Below are positions 25,446 through 34,110 of a stretch of 64,000 nucleotides of DNA, piece after piece. The notes beneath the pieces were generated by a model that worked only from the letters and a program-made list of their open reading frames with translations, ran no database searches and had not been told where the DNA came from. Both the position numbers and the translations under genes were made by a program. The DNA comes from JAWKOK01 sp963848115 (GTDB lineage Bacteria > Chloroflexota > Anaerolineae > Caldilineales > Caldilineaceae): contig CAWKCP010000024.1 in assembly GCA_963848115.1 (NCBI GenBank), positions 124,001 to 188,000 of the forward strand, in the 5' to 3' direction. Numbering within the stretch: the first letter of the stretch is position 1; each line of letters begins with the position of its first letter.

Positions 25446-27419
25446 TCAGTCGCCCAACACATGATCGTGATGCAACGGCGGTTCACCGGACATTGGAGAG
25501 ACGCTGTCTCGCAGTACGCTGTCTTCTCCGGTATCGGGCCGATAGACGGGGCGAATCGGAATGATGGGGCCGATTTCCTCGGGATCGGTCTCTTCAACGT
25601 ATTCGATGAATTCGCCACGGAACTTGGCCAAATTGCTTTGCAAGCCCCAAACTGCGGCCTCGCCGAATGGACAGAAACTCTTGCCTGCGATGAAGGTCGT
25701 GATATGTTCCAGCAAGTCGATATCTTTGATGCGACCGCCGCCTTCCTCAAAGCGAATGAGGATATTTTCCAGCCAGGTGGTCCCCTCGCGACAGGGCGTG
25801 CATTTGCCGCAACTCTCTTCTCGATAGAATCCAAGCGTGCGTCGTGCAATCTCCACCATGGACTGGGTCTCATCGATGACGATAACGCCGGCCGAGCCGA
25901 GCGACGATCCGGCCTCAGCCAGAGCCTCATAGTCAAGCGGTGTGTCAAGCTGATCGGCGGTAAGCAATTTCATCGACAGTCCACCGGGTACGATGGCCTT
26001 GACCGACACATTTTCGTTCTGAAGACCGCCGCCATAATCGAAGATCAGCTCCCGTAAAGGTGTGGAATGGGGCAGTTCGTAGAGGCCCGGCCGCTTCACA
26101 TTGCCGCTGAGGCAGAACATGCGCATGCCGGGGCTGCGTTCGGTGCCGAACTGGCGGTACCAGTCCACTCCGTGGCGCATGACATGGGTCACATTGCAGA
26201 TTGACTCGACATTGTTGACGATGGTCGGCTTGGCATAGAGGCCCTCAATGGCCGGAAAGGGCGGTTTCATGCGCGGATGGCCGCGATAGCCTTCCAGGCT
26301 GGAAAGCAGTGCCGTCTCCTCGCCGCACTCATAGGCGCCGGCTCCGCGATGGACTACCACCTGGAGGTTTTTGTCCGTGCCGAAGATGTTTTTGCCCAAA
26401 TAGCCCTTGGCTTCGGCCTCTCTGATGGCCTCAACCAGCCGCGTATAACCAAAGTAGTATTCGCCACGGATGTAGATGAAAGCACGTTCGGCCTGGATGG
26501 CGAAAGCGCTGAGAATGATGCCCTCAATCAACTGATGGGGATCGTACTCCATGACGATGCGATCTTTGAATGTGCCCGGCTCAGACTCATCGGCATTGAC
26601 CACGAGGTAGCGTGGGAAGACGCCTTGGGGAAGGAAACCCCATTTGATGCCGGTCGGAAAGCCTGCGCCGCCGCGACCTCGGATACCGCTTGCCTTGACC
26701 TCTTCAATGACCGCATCAGATTCCATTTCGGCGAGCACCCGGCGAGCGGTCTCGTAACCGCCGTCTGCCTCATAGGTGTCGATAAGGTGGCTTTTACGCT
26801 CATTGACACGCGCCATCAGGTAGCGCGGCTCCATGCCGCCCGTGGTGTACGGACCGGCGGCCTTGCCGTCGAGATCCGGATCGCCGTCAGCGGTCCAGCG
26901 TTCCAAGCTCTCAAAGCCTTTTCCGCTGTCCAGCAGTTGGAGCACGGCATCGACATTCTCTGCCGAGTCTAGCTCTTCAAAATAGCGGATCTGGCCGGTC
27001 TTCTGATCGGTCACAGAGACCATGGGGGCTGTGCCACAGGAACCGAGGCACTCCATGTGATCCAGACCGTACTTGCCGTCCTGCGTCTGTTCACCGTGGT
27101 GAATGCCCAGCTTTTCTTCAAAGTGGTTCATACACTTGTTGGCGCCGCGCAACATGCACGGCACGTTGGTGCAGACCTCAACGTGATATTCGCCCTTGGG
27201 TTCGGTATGGAACATATGGTAGAAATCGACCACACCGCCGACCTCGGCCGGTGTGATGCCCAGTATCGATGCCAACTCATCCTGCGCATTGACCGGGCAA
27301 TAGCCGAACTCACGCTGGATCACATAGAGCGCCGGCAATATCGCCGATCGCTGCCGACCTTCAGGATATAGATCCATCCATTTCTGGATTTCAGCACGTA
27401 CGGATTCAGATAGAGCCAT
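25446..27419 (-). CDS. nuoF: NuoE-NuoF fusion, NADH dehydrogenase module of complex I (set 1)
   Basis: A single 657-residue chain. Residues 1 to about 165 are NuoE, a thioredoxin-like [2Fe-2S] protein with CTNVPCMLRG and MECLGSCGTAPMV cysteines. A linker of about 35 residues leads to NuoF (about 200-640) with the FMN/NADH site IRGRGGAGFPTGIKWG, NADESEPGTFKDR, and the N3 cluster motif ESCGKCTPCREG. Together these oxidise NADH and start the electron chain. There is no stop, frameshift or internal ribosome site between the halves. The gene sits between nuoCD and nuoG. Confidence 0.94.
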   Translation of the reverse strand: MALSESVRAEIQKWMDLYPEGRQRSAILPALYVIQREFGYCPVNAQDELASILGITPAEVGGVVDFYHMFHTEPKGEYHVEVCTNVPCMLRGANKCMNHFEEKLGIHHGEQTQDGKYGLDHMECLGSCGTAPMVSVTDQKTGQIRYFEELDSAENVDAVLQLLDSGKGFESLERWTADGDPDLDGKAAGPYTTGGMEPRYLMARVNERKSHLIDTYEADGGYETARRVLAEMESDAVIEEVKASGIRGRGGAGFPTGIKWGFLPQGVFPRYLVVNADESEPGTFKDRIVMEYDPHQLIEGIILSAFAIQAERAFIYIRGEYYFGYTRLVEAIREAEAKGYLGKNIFGTDKNLQVVVHRGAGAYECGEETALLSSLEGYRGHPRMKPPFPAIEGLYAKPTIVNNVESICNVTHVMRHGVDWYRQFGTERSPGMRMFCLSGNVKRPGLYELPHSTPLRELIFDYGGGLQNENVSVKAIVPGGLSMKLLTADQLDTPLDYEALAEAGSSLGSAGVIVIDETQSMVEIARRTLGFYREESCGKCTPCREGTTWLENILIRFEEGGGRIKDIDLLEHITTFIAGKSFCPFGEAAVWGLQSNLAKFRGEFIEYVEETDPEEIGPIIPIRPVYRPDTGEDSVLRDSVSPMSGEPPLHHDHVLGD

Positions 27420-27429
27420 GATTTATTCC

Positions 27430-29265
27430 CTAACGATCTACCTCTCCCAAGACGATGTCGATGGATCCAATATTCACAACCACATCCGAGAGCATGTGGC
27501 CTCGACTCATCTTGCCAATGGCGTACAAGTTGTTGAAGCTGGGGCCACGGACATGCAGGCGATAGGGCTTGCCGGAGCCGTCGCTGTAGATGAAGAAGCC
27601 TAGCTCCCCTTTGCTGGCCTCAATGCCGTGATACATGACGCCGGGCGGCACATGGAACCCTTCGGTCACCAGCTTGAAATGGTGGATCAGGGATTCCATA
27701 CTGACGTCCAACTCGGCCCGGGGCGGCAGGCTGACCTTGCGGTCCTCGCTCTTGTATGGGCCGGCCGGCAATTTTTCAACAGCTTGCTGGATAATGCGCA
27801 GGCTCTGGCGCATCTCCTCCATGCGAATCAGATAGCGGCCATAGCAATCACCACGGTCGCTGACCGGCACGTCAAAGTCGTAGTTTTCGTAGCCGCCGTA
27901 GGGCATATCCCGGCGCAGATCCCAGTCGACGCCGCTGCCGCGCAGCATGGGGCCAGTCATGCCCATGTTGATTGCATCCTCGCGACTCAAGTAGCCGATG
28001 CCTTCCAGCCGCTCCTGCCAGAGCGGGGCCTTTGTTAGCATATCGATATAGTCGTCGATATAGCCGGGCATAACGGCAAGAAAGTCTTCCAACTCCGTCA
28101 GGAAGGCAGGCGGCAGATCTTTCCAGACGCCACCGACACGGATGTAGCTGACGGTCAGCCTGGCGCCACAGGCCATCTCGAAGAGATCGAGGATACGCTC
28201 ACGTTCTCGTGTCGCATAAAACAGTATACTCATGCCGGTGCCGGAAACATCCAGCACATGGGTGGCCAACCACATCAGATGTGAGGCTAGGCGCTGCAAC
28301 TCGCTCATGATGATGCGAATGGTCTGGGCGCGCTCCGGAATCTCCAGCCCGAGCAATTTCTCTACGGCCAAAACATAGCCGAAATTGTTGTTCATGCCGG
28401 AGATGTAGTCCATGCGGTCGGTATAGTAGACGAAGTCTTTGTAGCGTTTGTTTTCGCCGGTCTTTTCGAAGCCGCTGTGCAGGAAACCGACATCCGGGTC
28501 TACGTTTACGATATCTTCGCCGTCCAACTCGACCACCAGACGCAGCACACCATGGGTGCTAGGGTGATGCGGTCCCATGTTAATGACCATGTTTTCGCGG
28601 TTCATGCCTTCCGGCAGCACCGGCGGCTCGCTGACTGCGGGTAGAATCTGCTTACCGAAGGACTCAAACTGAGGATCGTCCCAGGTCAAGCTAAAGGGGA
28701 CCTCTTCACCGCCCAGCGGAACATCTTTGCGCAGCGGGTGATTTGGCCACGTTGCCGGCATGAGGATGCGACGCGGATCGGGGTGATCGGAAAAGTTGAT
28801 GCCCATTAGGTCCAAGACTTCTCGTTCCGGCCAATTGGCTGCATCAAAGACTGAAGTTAAGGACGGGGCGGAAGGCTCGTTATTGTCTTCCAGTGGGCAG
28901 ATCACCATCAAGTGCTTGCGGCGTAATAATGAGCGAAACTGGTAGACGGTGCTGAATCTTTTCGTGTCAGCCGAGATAGGCAACTTGGAGGCGTCGACGG
29001 AGGAAACATCGGCCAGCAGTTCATAGGCAAGCTTCTGATCGTCACGAATGAATGTCGCCAATTCAACCAGCTTTGCCGGCTTGACATAGACGAGCTGGAT
29101 GCCATTCTGTTCACCAGCTGCCAGGATGTCGTCGCCAAAACGCTCAACAATCCGTCGGGTGTCTTCGGTTTCACCGATTGGTTTCGGTGCGCAAGCAGGA
29201 ATGGAGGGATCGTTTAGTCCCGGCAAGGTCTCGTAATCTCTGTGGAGCGGAGAGACATTCAGCAT
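27430..29265 (-). CDS. nuoC: NuoC-NuoD fusion, quinone-site module of complex I (set 1)
   Basis: A 611-residue chain. NuoC occupies about residues 30-200, with WPEREVLDLMGINFSDHPDP and RRILMPATWPNHPLRKD. NuoD occupies about 225-611, beginning MVINMGPHHPSTHGVLRLVV, whose histidine/tyrosine loop shapes the quinone site, and ending GSIDIVLGEVDR. NuoCD fusions are known in enterobacteria and others; here one occurs beside a NuoEF fusion. The ATG has GGAG about seven bases upstream and follows nuoB by 12 bp. Confidence 0.94.
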   Translation of the reverse strand: MLNVSPLHRDYETLPGLNDPSIPACAPKPIGETEDTRRIVERFGDDILAAGEQNGIQLVYVKPAKLVELATFIRDDQKLAYELLADVSSVDASKLPISADTKRFSTVYQFRSLLRRKHLMVICPLEDNNEPSAPSLTSVFDAANWPEREVLDLMGINFSDHPDPRRILMPATWPNHPLRKDVPLGGEEVPFSLTWDDPQFESFGKQILPAVSEPPVLPEGMNRENMVINMGPHHPSTHGVLRLVVELDGEDIVNVDPDVGFLHSGFEKTGENKRYKDFVYYTDRMDYISGMNNNFGYVLAVEKLLGLEIPERAQTIRIIMSELQRLASHLMWLATHVLDVSGTGMSILFYATRERERILDLFEMACGARLTVSYIRVGGVWKDLPPAFLTELEDFLAVMPGYIDDYIDMLTKAPLWQERLEGIGYLSREDAINMGMTGPMLRGSGVDWDLRRDMPYGGYENYDFDVPVSDRGDCYGRYLIRMEEMRQSLRIIQQAVEKLPAGPYKSEDRKVSLPPRAELDVSMESLIHHFKLVTEGFHVPPGVMYHGIEASKGELGFFIYSDGSGKPYRLHVRGPSFNNLYAIGKMSRGHMLSDVVVNIGSIDIVLGEVDR

Positions 29266-29277
29266 GAAGTGCTCCGT

Positions 29278-29823
29278 TTATGCTCTGATAGCGTCCAGCG
29301 AGTCAATATCGCTGGGCGTGACAATCGTTTGTTCCACATTGCGTGCTTTGTACATGGCAAAGGTCTCCTTGCCTTGCTTCTCACGCAGTTTGTCCAACCC
29401 GTACAGCAGCGCTTCGGGGCGGGGCGGACAGCCGGGGATGTAAACATCGACAGGGATGATCTTGTCGACGCCCTGGACAATCGCATAGTTGTTGAACGGG
29501 CCGCCCGCGCTTGCGCAGATACCCATGGCAATGACCCACTTGGGTTCCAGCATCTGATCATGGAGACGCTTAATGACCGGGGCCATCTTGTTGCTGACGC
29601 GCCCGGAGACGATCATCAGGTCAGCCTGTCGGGGGCTTGCTCGGAACAACTCAGAACCGTAACGGGCAATGTCATGCCGTGCACCGCCGGCGGCGATCAT
29701 CTCAATCGCGCAACATGCCAGGCCAAACAATAGCGGCCAGGTGCTGTTCTGGCGACTCCAATTGACCATCTTCTCCAACTGTACTGTCAAGATACCTTCG
29801 GGAATTTGTTCCTCAAGACCCAT
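29278..29823 (-). CDS. nuoB: NADH:quinone oxidoreductase subunit B (complex I, set 1)
   Basis: Carries terminal cluster N2, which reduces quinone. All ligands are present: adjacent cysteines in FGLACCAIEM, one in MGICASAGGPF, one in VYIPGCPPRPEAL. The 181-residue length and SPRQADLMIVSGRVSNKMAP are typical. It is the only NuoB in the window, so the second nuo cluster would have to use this one or another copy elsewhere. Confidence 0.95.
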   Translation of the reverse strand: MGLEEQIPEGILTVQLEKMVNWSRQNSTWPLLFGLACCAIEMIAAGGARHDIARYGSELFRASPRQADLMIVSGRVSNKMAPVIKRLHDQMLEPKWVIAMGICASAGGPFNNYAIVQGVDKIIPVDVYIPGCPPRPEALLYGLDKLREKQGKETFAMYKARNVEQTIVTPSDIDSLDAIRA

Positions 29824-29874
29824 ACTTAACCCCTAGAACCATAGTCGATGTCGCAATAGACGCTTTTTTTCCGT

Positions 29875-30231
29875 TTATTCCCAATCGAGTGCGCCCTTCT
29901 TCCATTCGTAGACCAGGCCAATAATCAGAATCAGAAGAAAGAAGCTCATGGGGATGAGTGCCATAACACGCAGATCTCTCAGGACGACAGCCCATGGATA
30001 GAGAAATATGACCTCGATATCGAAGAGGAGGAAAAGCATCGCAACCAGATAGAACTTGACTGGAAACCGGCGTCGGGCATCCGAAAAGGGGATGATGCCC
30101 GATTCGTACGGCTCAAGTTTTTGCTTGTTTTTCTTATGGGGGCCAAAGAGCATCGGCACCACCAGTGCAATGGCTGCGAAACCAACTGCTACCAGGATGA
30201 GGATCAGTAGGGGAAGATAATCTATCGCCAC
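29875..30231 (-). CDS. nuoA: NADH:quinone oxidoreductase subunit A (complex I, set 1)
   Basis: A 118-residue subunit with three membrane segments and the conserved loop YESGIIPFSDARRRFPVKFY followed by FDIEVIFLYPWA. The GTG at 30231 has GAAGGTGA directly upstream; the open frame extends eight codons further to a TTG but would bury that ribosome site. First gene of the twelve-gene minus-strand nuo operon, about 265 nt downstream of a good promoter candidate. Confidence 0.92.
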   Translation of the reverse strand: MAIDYLPLLILILVAVGFAAIALVVPMLFGPHKKNKQKLEPYESGIIPFSDARRRFPVKFYLVAMLFLLFDIEVIFLYPWAVVLRDLRVMALIPMSFFLLILIIGLVYEWKKGALDWE

Positions 30232-30348
30232 AAAGTCACCTTCAGTATGCCTCAAAAAAGATCTGGAAGAGATCTGGAAAATCGCTCAATAACGGTACAA
30301 TTTCTTAAGCGCCGAGAAGTCAATCCGAATGTCGTGTCAAGTAAAACA

Positions 30349-30379
30349 TTGACCCAACACGGATGCCATGTTGGGTCAA
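30349..30379. promoter_or_regulatory. Perfect 11-bp palindrome in the leader of nuo operon 1
   Basis: ttgacccaaca (30349-30359) pairs with tgttgggtcaa (30369-30379) over a 9-nt loop. It lies between the minus-strand promoter candidate (30498-30526) and nuoA. The six-base A/T run beside it is on the wrong side for a minus-strand terminator. It could be a regulator site or an RNA leader hairpin. Confidence 0.45.
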
Positions 30380-30497
30380 AAAAGGCACGTCAGGGTTACG
30401 ATTCGTACTTCCAGTTGACCGTATAGTCCATTGTGTCAACCGCCGACAATTCTGGGTCGCAACAAGCTCGACTTTTCCTTGCGTATTCTGGTTGCAG

Positions 30498-30526
30498 AGT
30501 TTATCACGAAGGCGATGGGCTGTCAA
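30498..30526 (-). promoter_or_regulatory. Promoter candidate for nuo operon 1
   Basis: On the minus strand: -35 TTGACA (perfect, 30521-30526), 17-bp spacer, -10 TAAACT (30498-30503) preceded by TGA, an extended -10. It points at nuoA of set 1 with a leader of about 260 nt. Confidence 0.6.
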
Positions 30527-30613
30527 TTTGGCGCAGCTTTTTTGTGAAATATAGAACGAAAAAACACAGTGTGAATAGATGGGCGTAAAGGAACCCCATT
30601 TGACCGTTTTTTT

Positions 30614-30642
30614 TTGTCGAACCCTGTTGGCTATGATACAAT
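30614..30642 (+). promoter_or_regulatory. Promoter candidate for nuo operon 2
   Basis: On the plus strand: -35 TTGTCG (30614-30619), 17-bp spacer, -10 TACAAT (30637-30642) with TGA before it as an extended -10. It is about 315 bp before the second nuoA and lies back to back with the operon 1 promoter. The 728-bp stretch between the two nuoA genes holds no convincing gene. Confidence 0.6.
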
Positions 30643-30761
30643 AGCCGCCGCTTGATTGTGTGATTCGTTACAAATGGTTGTGCGGGGTGCCACGACGTTT
30701 TCACCGCTAGGATTTAATTGTCAAATTCGCCCTGCTAAACTTTCGGATCAATTCCTTACTG

Positions 30762-30770
30762 TGCTATCAT
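30762..30770 (+). promoter_or_regulatory. Second, weaker promoter candidate for nuo operon 2
   Basis: TGcTATCAT at 30762-30770 is an extended -10 element (5 of 6 in the hexamer), with only a poor -35 (about 30742, ttcgga). It would shorten the leader to roughly 180 nt. Confidence 0.35.
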
Positions 30771-30959
30771 AGCCACGTGTTTGTACTTTTCTACACAAAC
30801 AGCGCATACAGCAGGGCTTGCTGGTTGGCTCCGATCAGAGTCTGAAATCCATCACGCGCAATCTCTGGGTTTACAGTCGATCATTGTACTACTTAATGAC
30901 GAAGCGATATCTTCAAGCGATATCTTTAACTACGCGGTGCTGAACGGGAGTTCTCAAAT

Positions 30960-31316
30960 ATGCTTCAGCAATATTTATTTATTCTGATTCTCAGTGCGCT
31001 TGCCTTCATCGTGCCTCTGTCTGCCGTTCTGATTGGTCACTTTTTGGGGCCAAGGCGCCCCGATCCGATCAAGAACGCCACGTACGAGAGTGGTGTCGAG
31101 ACGATTGGTGATACGTGGGTTCAGTTCCGTGCACAGTACTATCTGATTGGTCTGATCTTCCTGATTTTTGATGTCGAAGTGATCTTCCTCTTTCCCATTG
31201 CGGTAGCCTTTAGTCAACTGTCGCTCTTCTCGGTAGTGGCAACGATCACGTTCGTCTTGATTTTGCTCCTCGGCCTGGTTCTCGAATGGCGTAAGGGCGC
31301 GCTTGAGTGGAATTAG
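30960..31316 (+). CDS. nuoA: NADH:quinone oxidoreductase subunit A, second set
   Basis: A 118-residue paralogue of the NuoA at 29875-30231, with three membrane segments and the conserved NATYESGVETIGDTWVQFRA and FDVEVIFLFPIAVAF. It differs in the loop between YESG and the second helix, where set 1 has IIPFSDARRRFP. Set 2 lacks that basic patch, which in the family faces the peripheral arm. First gene of the divergent membrane-arm-only cluster. Confidence 0.93.
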   Translation: MLQQYLFILILSALAFIVPLSAVLIGHFLGPRRPDPIKNATYESGVETIGDTWVQFRAQYYLIGLIFLIFDVEVIFLFPIAVAFSQLSLFSVVATITFVLILLLGLVLEWRKGALEWN

Positions 31317-31348
31317 GCTGCCGATAGCGAAACCTGGAGATTTACGAT

Positions 31349-32569
31349 ATGTGGGAATGGAGTGACTGGCTAACTCAGTTACAAGTAAACTTGGGCGCAC
31401 CGGAAGGGGCTGCCCGGTTTGTCGCCTATTTTATTGGCGCACTCTTCTTAGTAATTATGGCGCTGAATACGGCTTTGATTCTGATTTGGATCACCCGTAA
31501 GGTTATCAGCCGCATTCAAGATCGTATCGGGCCGAACCGTCTTGGCCCGTATGGGCTGATTCAGTCGGTCGCTGATGCTATGAAGCTGCTGACCAAGGAA
31601 GATATCAGTCCGGATAATGCGGACAAAGTCTCCTACAACTTGGCGCCGATTTTGGATGTTTTTGGGGTACTTTTGACTGTTGCCGTCTTGACATTTGCGC
31701 CGGGTCTCATCGGTGCAGATATCAACGTCGGTGTGCTCTTCCTGGTCGCTCTCGGAGCGATTGGTATCATGTCGGCGTTGATGGCCGGCTGGGGCAGCAA
31801 CAACAAGTATGCACTCCTCGCCGGTTTCCGTGTAGTCGCTCAGCTGCTCAGCTATGAAATCCCCATGGTGTTGTCCATGCTTTTGCCTGTCCTTTTGATC
31901 GGCAGCATGCGTACGGGCGCCATCGTTGAATCGCAGGGGCTCTATATCGGAGGGTTTAATCTTGGACTGGGTTGGAATGTCTTTATCATCCCGGCGGGGT
32001 TGCTGATCTTCTTCATCAGCGCGTTGGCTGAAGCCGAACAGACGCCCTTTGATCTGCTTGAGGCGGAATCGGAACTCATTGCCGGTTTCCATATTGAATA
32101 TTCCGGCATGAAGTTCGCTATGTTCTTCCTGGCGCAGTTCCTGAATTCATTCTTCCTTGGTGCAATTGCCGTCATCCTATTCCTGGGCGGCTACCAAGGT
32201 CCGTTCGTGGATCAACTCCCAATTTTGGGTCTGTTCTACTTCACGGCTAAGGTCTTCGCAGTCTATCTGCTTATTCAGTGGATCAAGGGCACTTTCCCGC
32301 GTATTCGTGTCGACCAGATGATGGGTTTCGCATGGAAAATTCTCGTACCGATGGTTCTTGCTTTGGTTCTTTGGCAGATGGTGGCCATGAAGCTCTTTGG
32401 ACCAATGTGGATGCAGAACATTGCAATTCTTGTCGGGAATATTGTCGTCATCATTGCCGTACTCAACATCATCGGCAAGTACTTCAAGACCGAGACAGCA
32501 CGCACCAAGCGAGCATTTGAGCCGACATCGCTAGTCGGAACAATGGAGCCCGCTTCATCAGGTGATTAA
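31349..32569 (+). CDS. nuoH: NADH:quinone oxidoreductase subunit H, second set
   Basis: A 406-residue NuoH paralogue, about 80 residues longer than the set 1 protein because of a longer N-terminus and a C-terminal extension after the last helix. The family parts are intact: IQDRIGPNRLGPYGLIQSVA, and the acidic quinone loop, which reads AEAEQTPFDLLEAESELIAG followed by FHIEYSGM. Set 1 has ETNRSPFD at that place. The ATG follows CTGGAGATTT and lies 33 bp after nuoA. Next in the cluster comes nuoJ; nuoI, its usual neighbour, is missing. Confidence 0.94.
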   Translation: MWEWSDWLTQLQVNLGAPEGAARFVAYFIGALFLVIMALNTALILIWITRKVISRIQDRIGPNRLGPYGLIQSVADAMKLLTKEDISPDNADKVSYNLAPILDVFGVLLTVAVLTFAPGLIGADINVGVLFLVALGAIGIMSALMAGWGSNNKYALLAGFRVVAQLLSYEIPMVLSMLLPVLLIGSMRTGAIVESQGLYIGGFNLGLGWNVFIIPAGLLIFFISALAEAEQTPFDLLEAESELIAGFHIEYSGMKFAMFFLAQFLNSFFLGAIAVILFLGGYQGPFVDQLPILGLFYFTAKVFAVYLLIQWIKGTFPRIRVDQMMGFAWKILVPMVLALVLWQMVAMKLFGPMWMQNIAILVGNIVVIIAVLNIIGKYFKTETARTKRAFEPTSLVGTMEPASSGD

Positions 32570-32672
32570 TTATTGTGCGTGAATTTCGCGTAAGAATTTC
32601 ACGTTCTTAACCTAAGAATGCCAGCCTTTTCGGTACGGCTTTGGGACTCATTCCAAGAAGAGGTCATCTGCT

Positions 32673-33209
32673 ATGCCTGATCCAACAGAATTGATGCAAT
32701 ACCTACCGACGGTTCAGCAGGTCGTATTCGTACTCATCGCCAGTTTTGTCGCCTTTGCTTCGTTGGCTACGGTGTTAGCCGATAATCTGTTTCACAGCGC
32801 CCTGGGGCTGGTGGCAACGCTCTTTGGCGTGGCCGGGATCTTCATCCTTTTGGAAGCTGAGTTTATCGCGGTGAGTCAGATTCTAGTCTATGTCGGTGCA
32901 ATAGCGACGCTGATTACTTTCGCTATCATGCTGACGCGCGGTATGATGTTTGGCCGCACGGCGGTACGAAATCGCCAGTGGCTGGCAGCGCTTTTGGTCG
33001 CCGTCATATTTGGTCTGGCGGCAATGGGCGTTGTGGGAAATATTGCCTGGCCCAATGTGGCTGCCGAAATCGTCGACGGTGAGGCGATCATCGCCGGCCT
33101 CGGTGAACTCTTTGTGACGGTCTATGTGGTGCCGTTCATCATGTTGGCCCTGTTGTTGCTGGTCGCATTGGCCGGTGCGTTGATGTTGGCACGCGATGAG
33201 CAGCAGTAG
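32673..33209 (+). CDS. nuoJ: NADH:quinone oxidoreductase subunit J, second set
   Basis: 178 residues, five membrane segments, with ATVLADNLFHSALGLVATLF and EAEFIAVSQILVYVGAIATL, the conserved NuoJ core, and the C-terminal helix VPFIMLALLLLVALAGALML. GAAGAGG lies just before the ATG. The 103-bp gap to nuoH contains a small gtgaatttcgcgtaagaattt near-repeat but no evident promoter. Confidence 0.92.
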   Translation: MPDPTELMQYLPTVQQVVFVLIASFVAFASLATVLADNLFHSALGLVATLFGVAGIFILLEAEFIAVSQILVYVGAIATLITFAIMLTRGMMFGRTAVRNRQWLAALLVAVIFGLAAMGVVGNIAWPNVAAEIVDGEAIIAGLGELFVTVYVVPFIMLALLLLVALAGALMLARDEQQ

Positions 33210-33309
33210 AGGCTACTTTTGTGCTAGGGTATCCCATAGCGGGCTATCCAAGATTGATGTGGGCACGAACTCATCTGTAGAAAGTCCATCTGCTCGAGGA
33301 GAACGTTGA

Positions 33310-33621
33310 ATGGTTTCTCTAACCTGGTATCTGATGTTAGCAGCTTTCGTCTTCAGCTGCGGACTTTATGCCGCAACTGCACGTCGAAACGCAATTGCTG
33401 TCCTGATTGGCATTGAGCTCATGCTCAATTCCGTCAACATCAACCTGGTAGCCTTCTGGCGCTATGGCGAAAACATCGATCAGTTGGCCGGGCAGGTCTT
33501 TGCGGTTTTCGTCATTGCCATTGCGGCAGCCGAAGCGGCCGTTGGGTTGGCATTGATCATCTCAGTCTATCGCAATCGCAATACGGTCAACTTGGATGAG
33601 CTTGACACGTTGCGAGGGTAG
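33310..33621 (+). CDS. nuoK: NADH:quinone oxidoreductase subunit K, second set
   Basis: 103 residues, three membrane segments. The two glutamates of the proton path are kept: LIGIELMLNSVNINLVAFW and VIAIAAAEAAVGLALI. GAGGAGAACG precedes the ATG. It is followed 14 bp later by a small gene of unknown function rather than directly by nuoL. Confidence 0.93.
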   Translation: MVSLTWYLMLAAFVFSCGLYAATARRNAIAVLIGIELMLNSVNINLVAFWRYGENIDQLAGQVFAVFVIAIAAAEAAVGLALIISVYRNRNTVNLDELDTLRG

Positions 33622-33635
33622 CCGGGCGAGGGCGA

Positions 33636-33995
33636 ATGACGAAGCAGCTGCTTACCGGCACGCTCGACGAACAGTGCGAATTTCTATACAAGCTTGCAAA
33701 TGAGAAGATGGAGCAGGGGAATTATACCGGCGCCATCCATGCACTGAGTGAAATTGCAGCATATGCGCCTGATTACAAGGATGCTGCGGATCTACTGGCG
33801 TTGGCGAAGAGACGCAAATCAGAGCATCGTAACTTGCTGCTTTGGGCGCTGCTTGGACTTTCAGTCTTTATTGCACTTGGTTCGATGCTCGGATTACCAA
33901 ATGACCTCTATCTGTTGGCCTTTGCAGTCGTCGGAGCCCTTGTTGGCTACGGAATCGGCGATTTGGCAGGGCGCTACGGCCGACGGTCAAGCTAG
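33636..33995 (+). CDS. Small TPR-like membrane protein inserted in the second nuo cluster
   Basis: A 119-residue protein. Residues 1-65 look like a single TPR-type helical hairpin (EQCEFLYKLANEKMEQGNYT, then GAIHALSEIAAYAPDYKDAA with the usual Gly/Ala/Pro pattern). Residues 70-110 contain two hydrophobic segments (LLLWALLGLSVFIALGSMLG and YLLAFAVVGALVGYGIGDLA), and the end is basic. No enzyme motif is seen. It sits on the same strand 14 bp after nuoK and 115 bp before nuoL, so it is probably co-transcribed. It could be an assembly factor or accessory subunit, but this rests on context only. Confidence 0.65.
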   Translation: MTKQLLTGTLDEQCEFLYKLANEKMEQGNYTGAIHALSEIAAYAPDYKDAADLLALAKRRKSEHRNLLLWALLGLSVFIALGSMLGLPNDLYLLAFAVVGALVGYGIGDLAGRYGRRSS

Positions 33996-34110
33996 AGATT
34001 TTCTTCTGGTTCGAGTTGCTCTGTCTATTGAATTATCGATTGGGAAATTTCGCCACGACGGTGAATCCATTGGCCGTCGTGAACTCCAAAATATACTGCG
34101 AGGTTGAGCA

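Noticed and set aside
30256..30959. Search for tRNA genes, riboswitches or small genes between the two nuoA genes
   Set aside because: No cloverleaf, GGTTCGAATCC-type T-arm or riboswitch consensus was found; only promoters and a dyad are supported.
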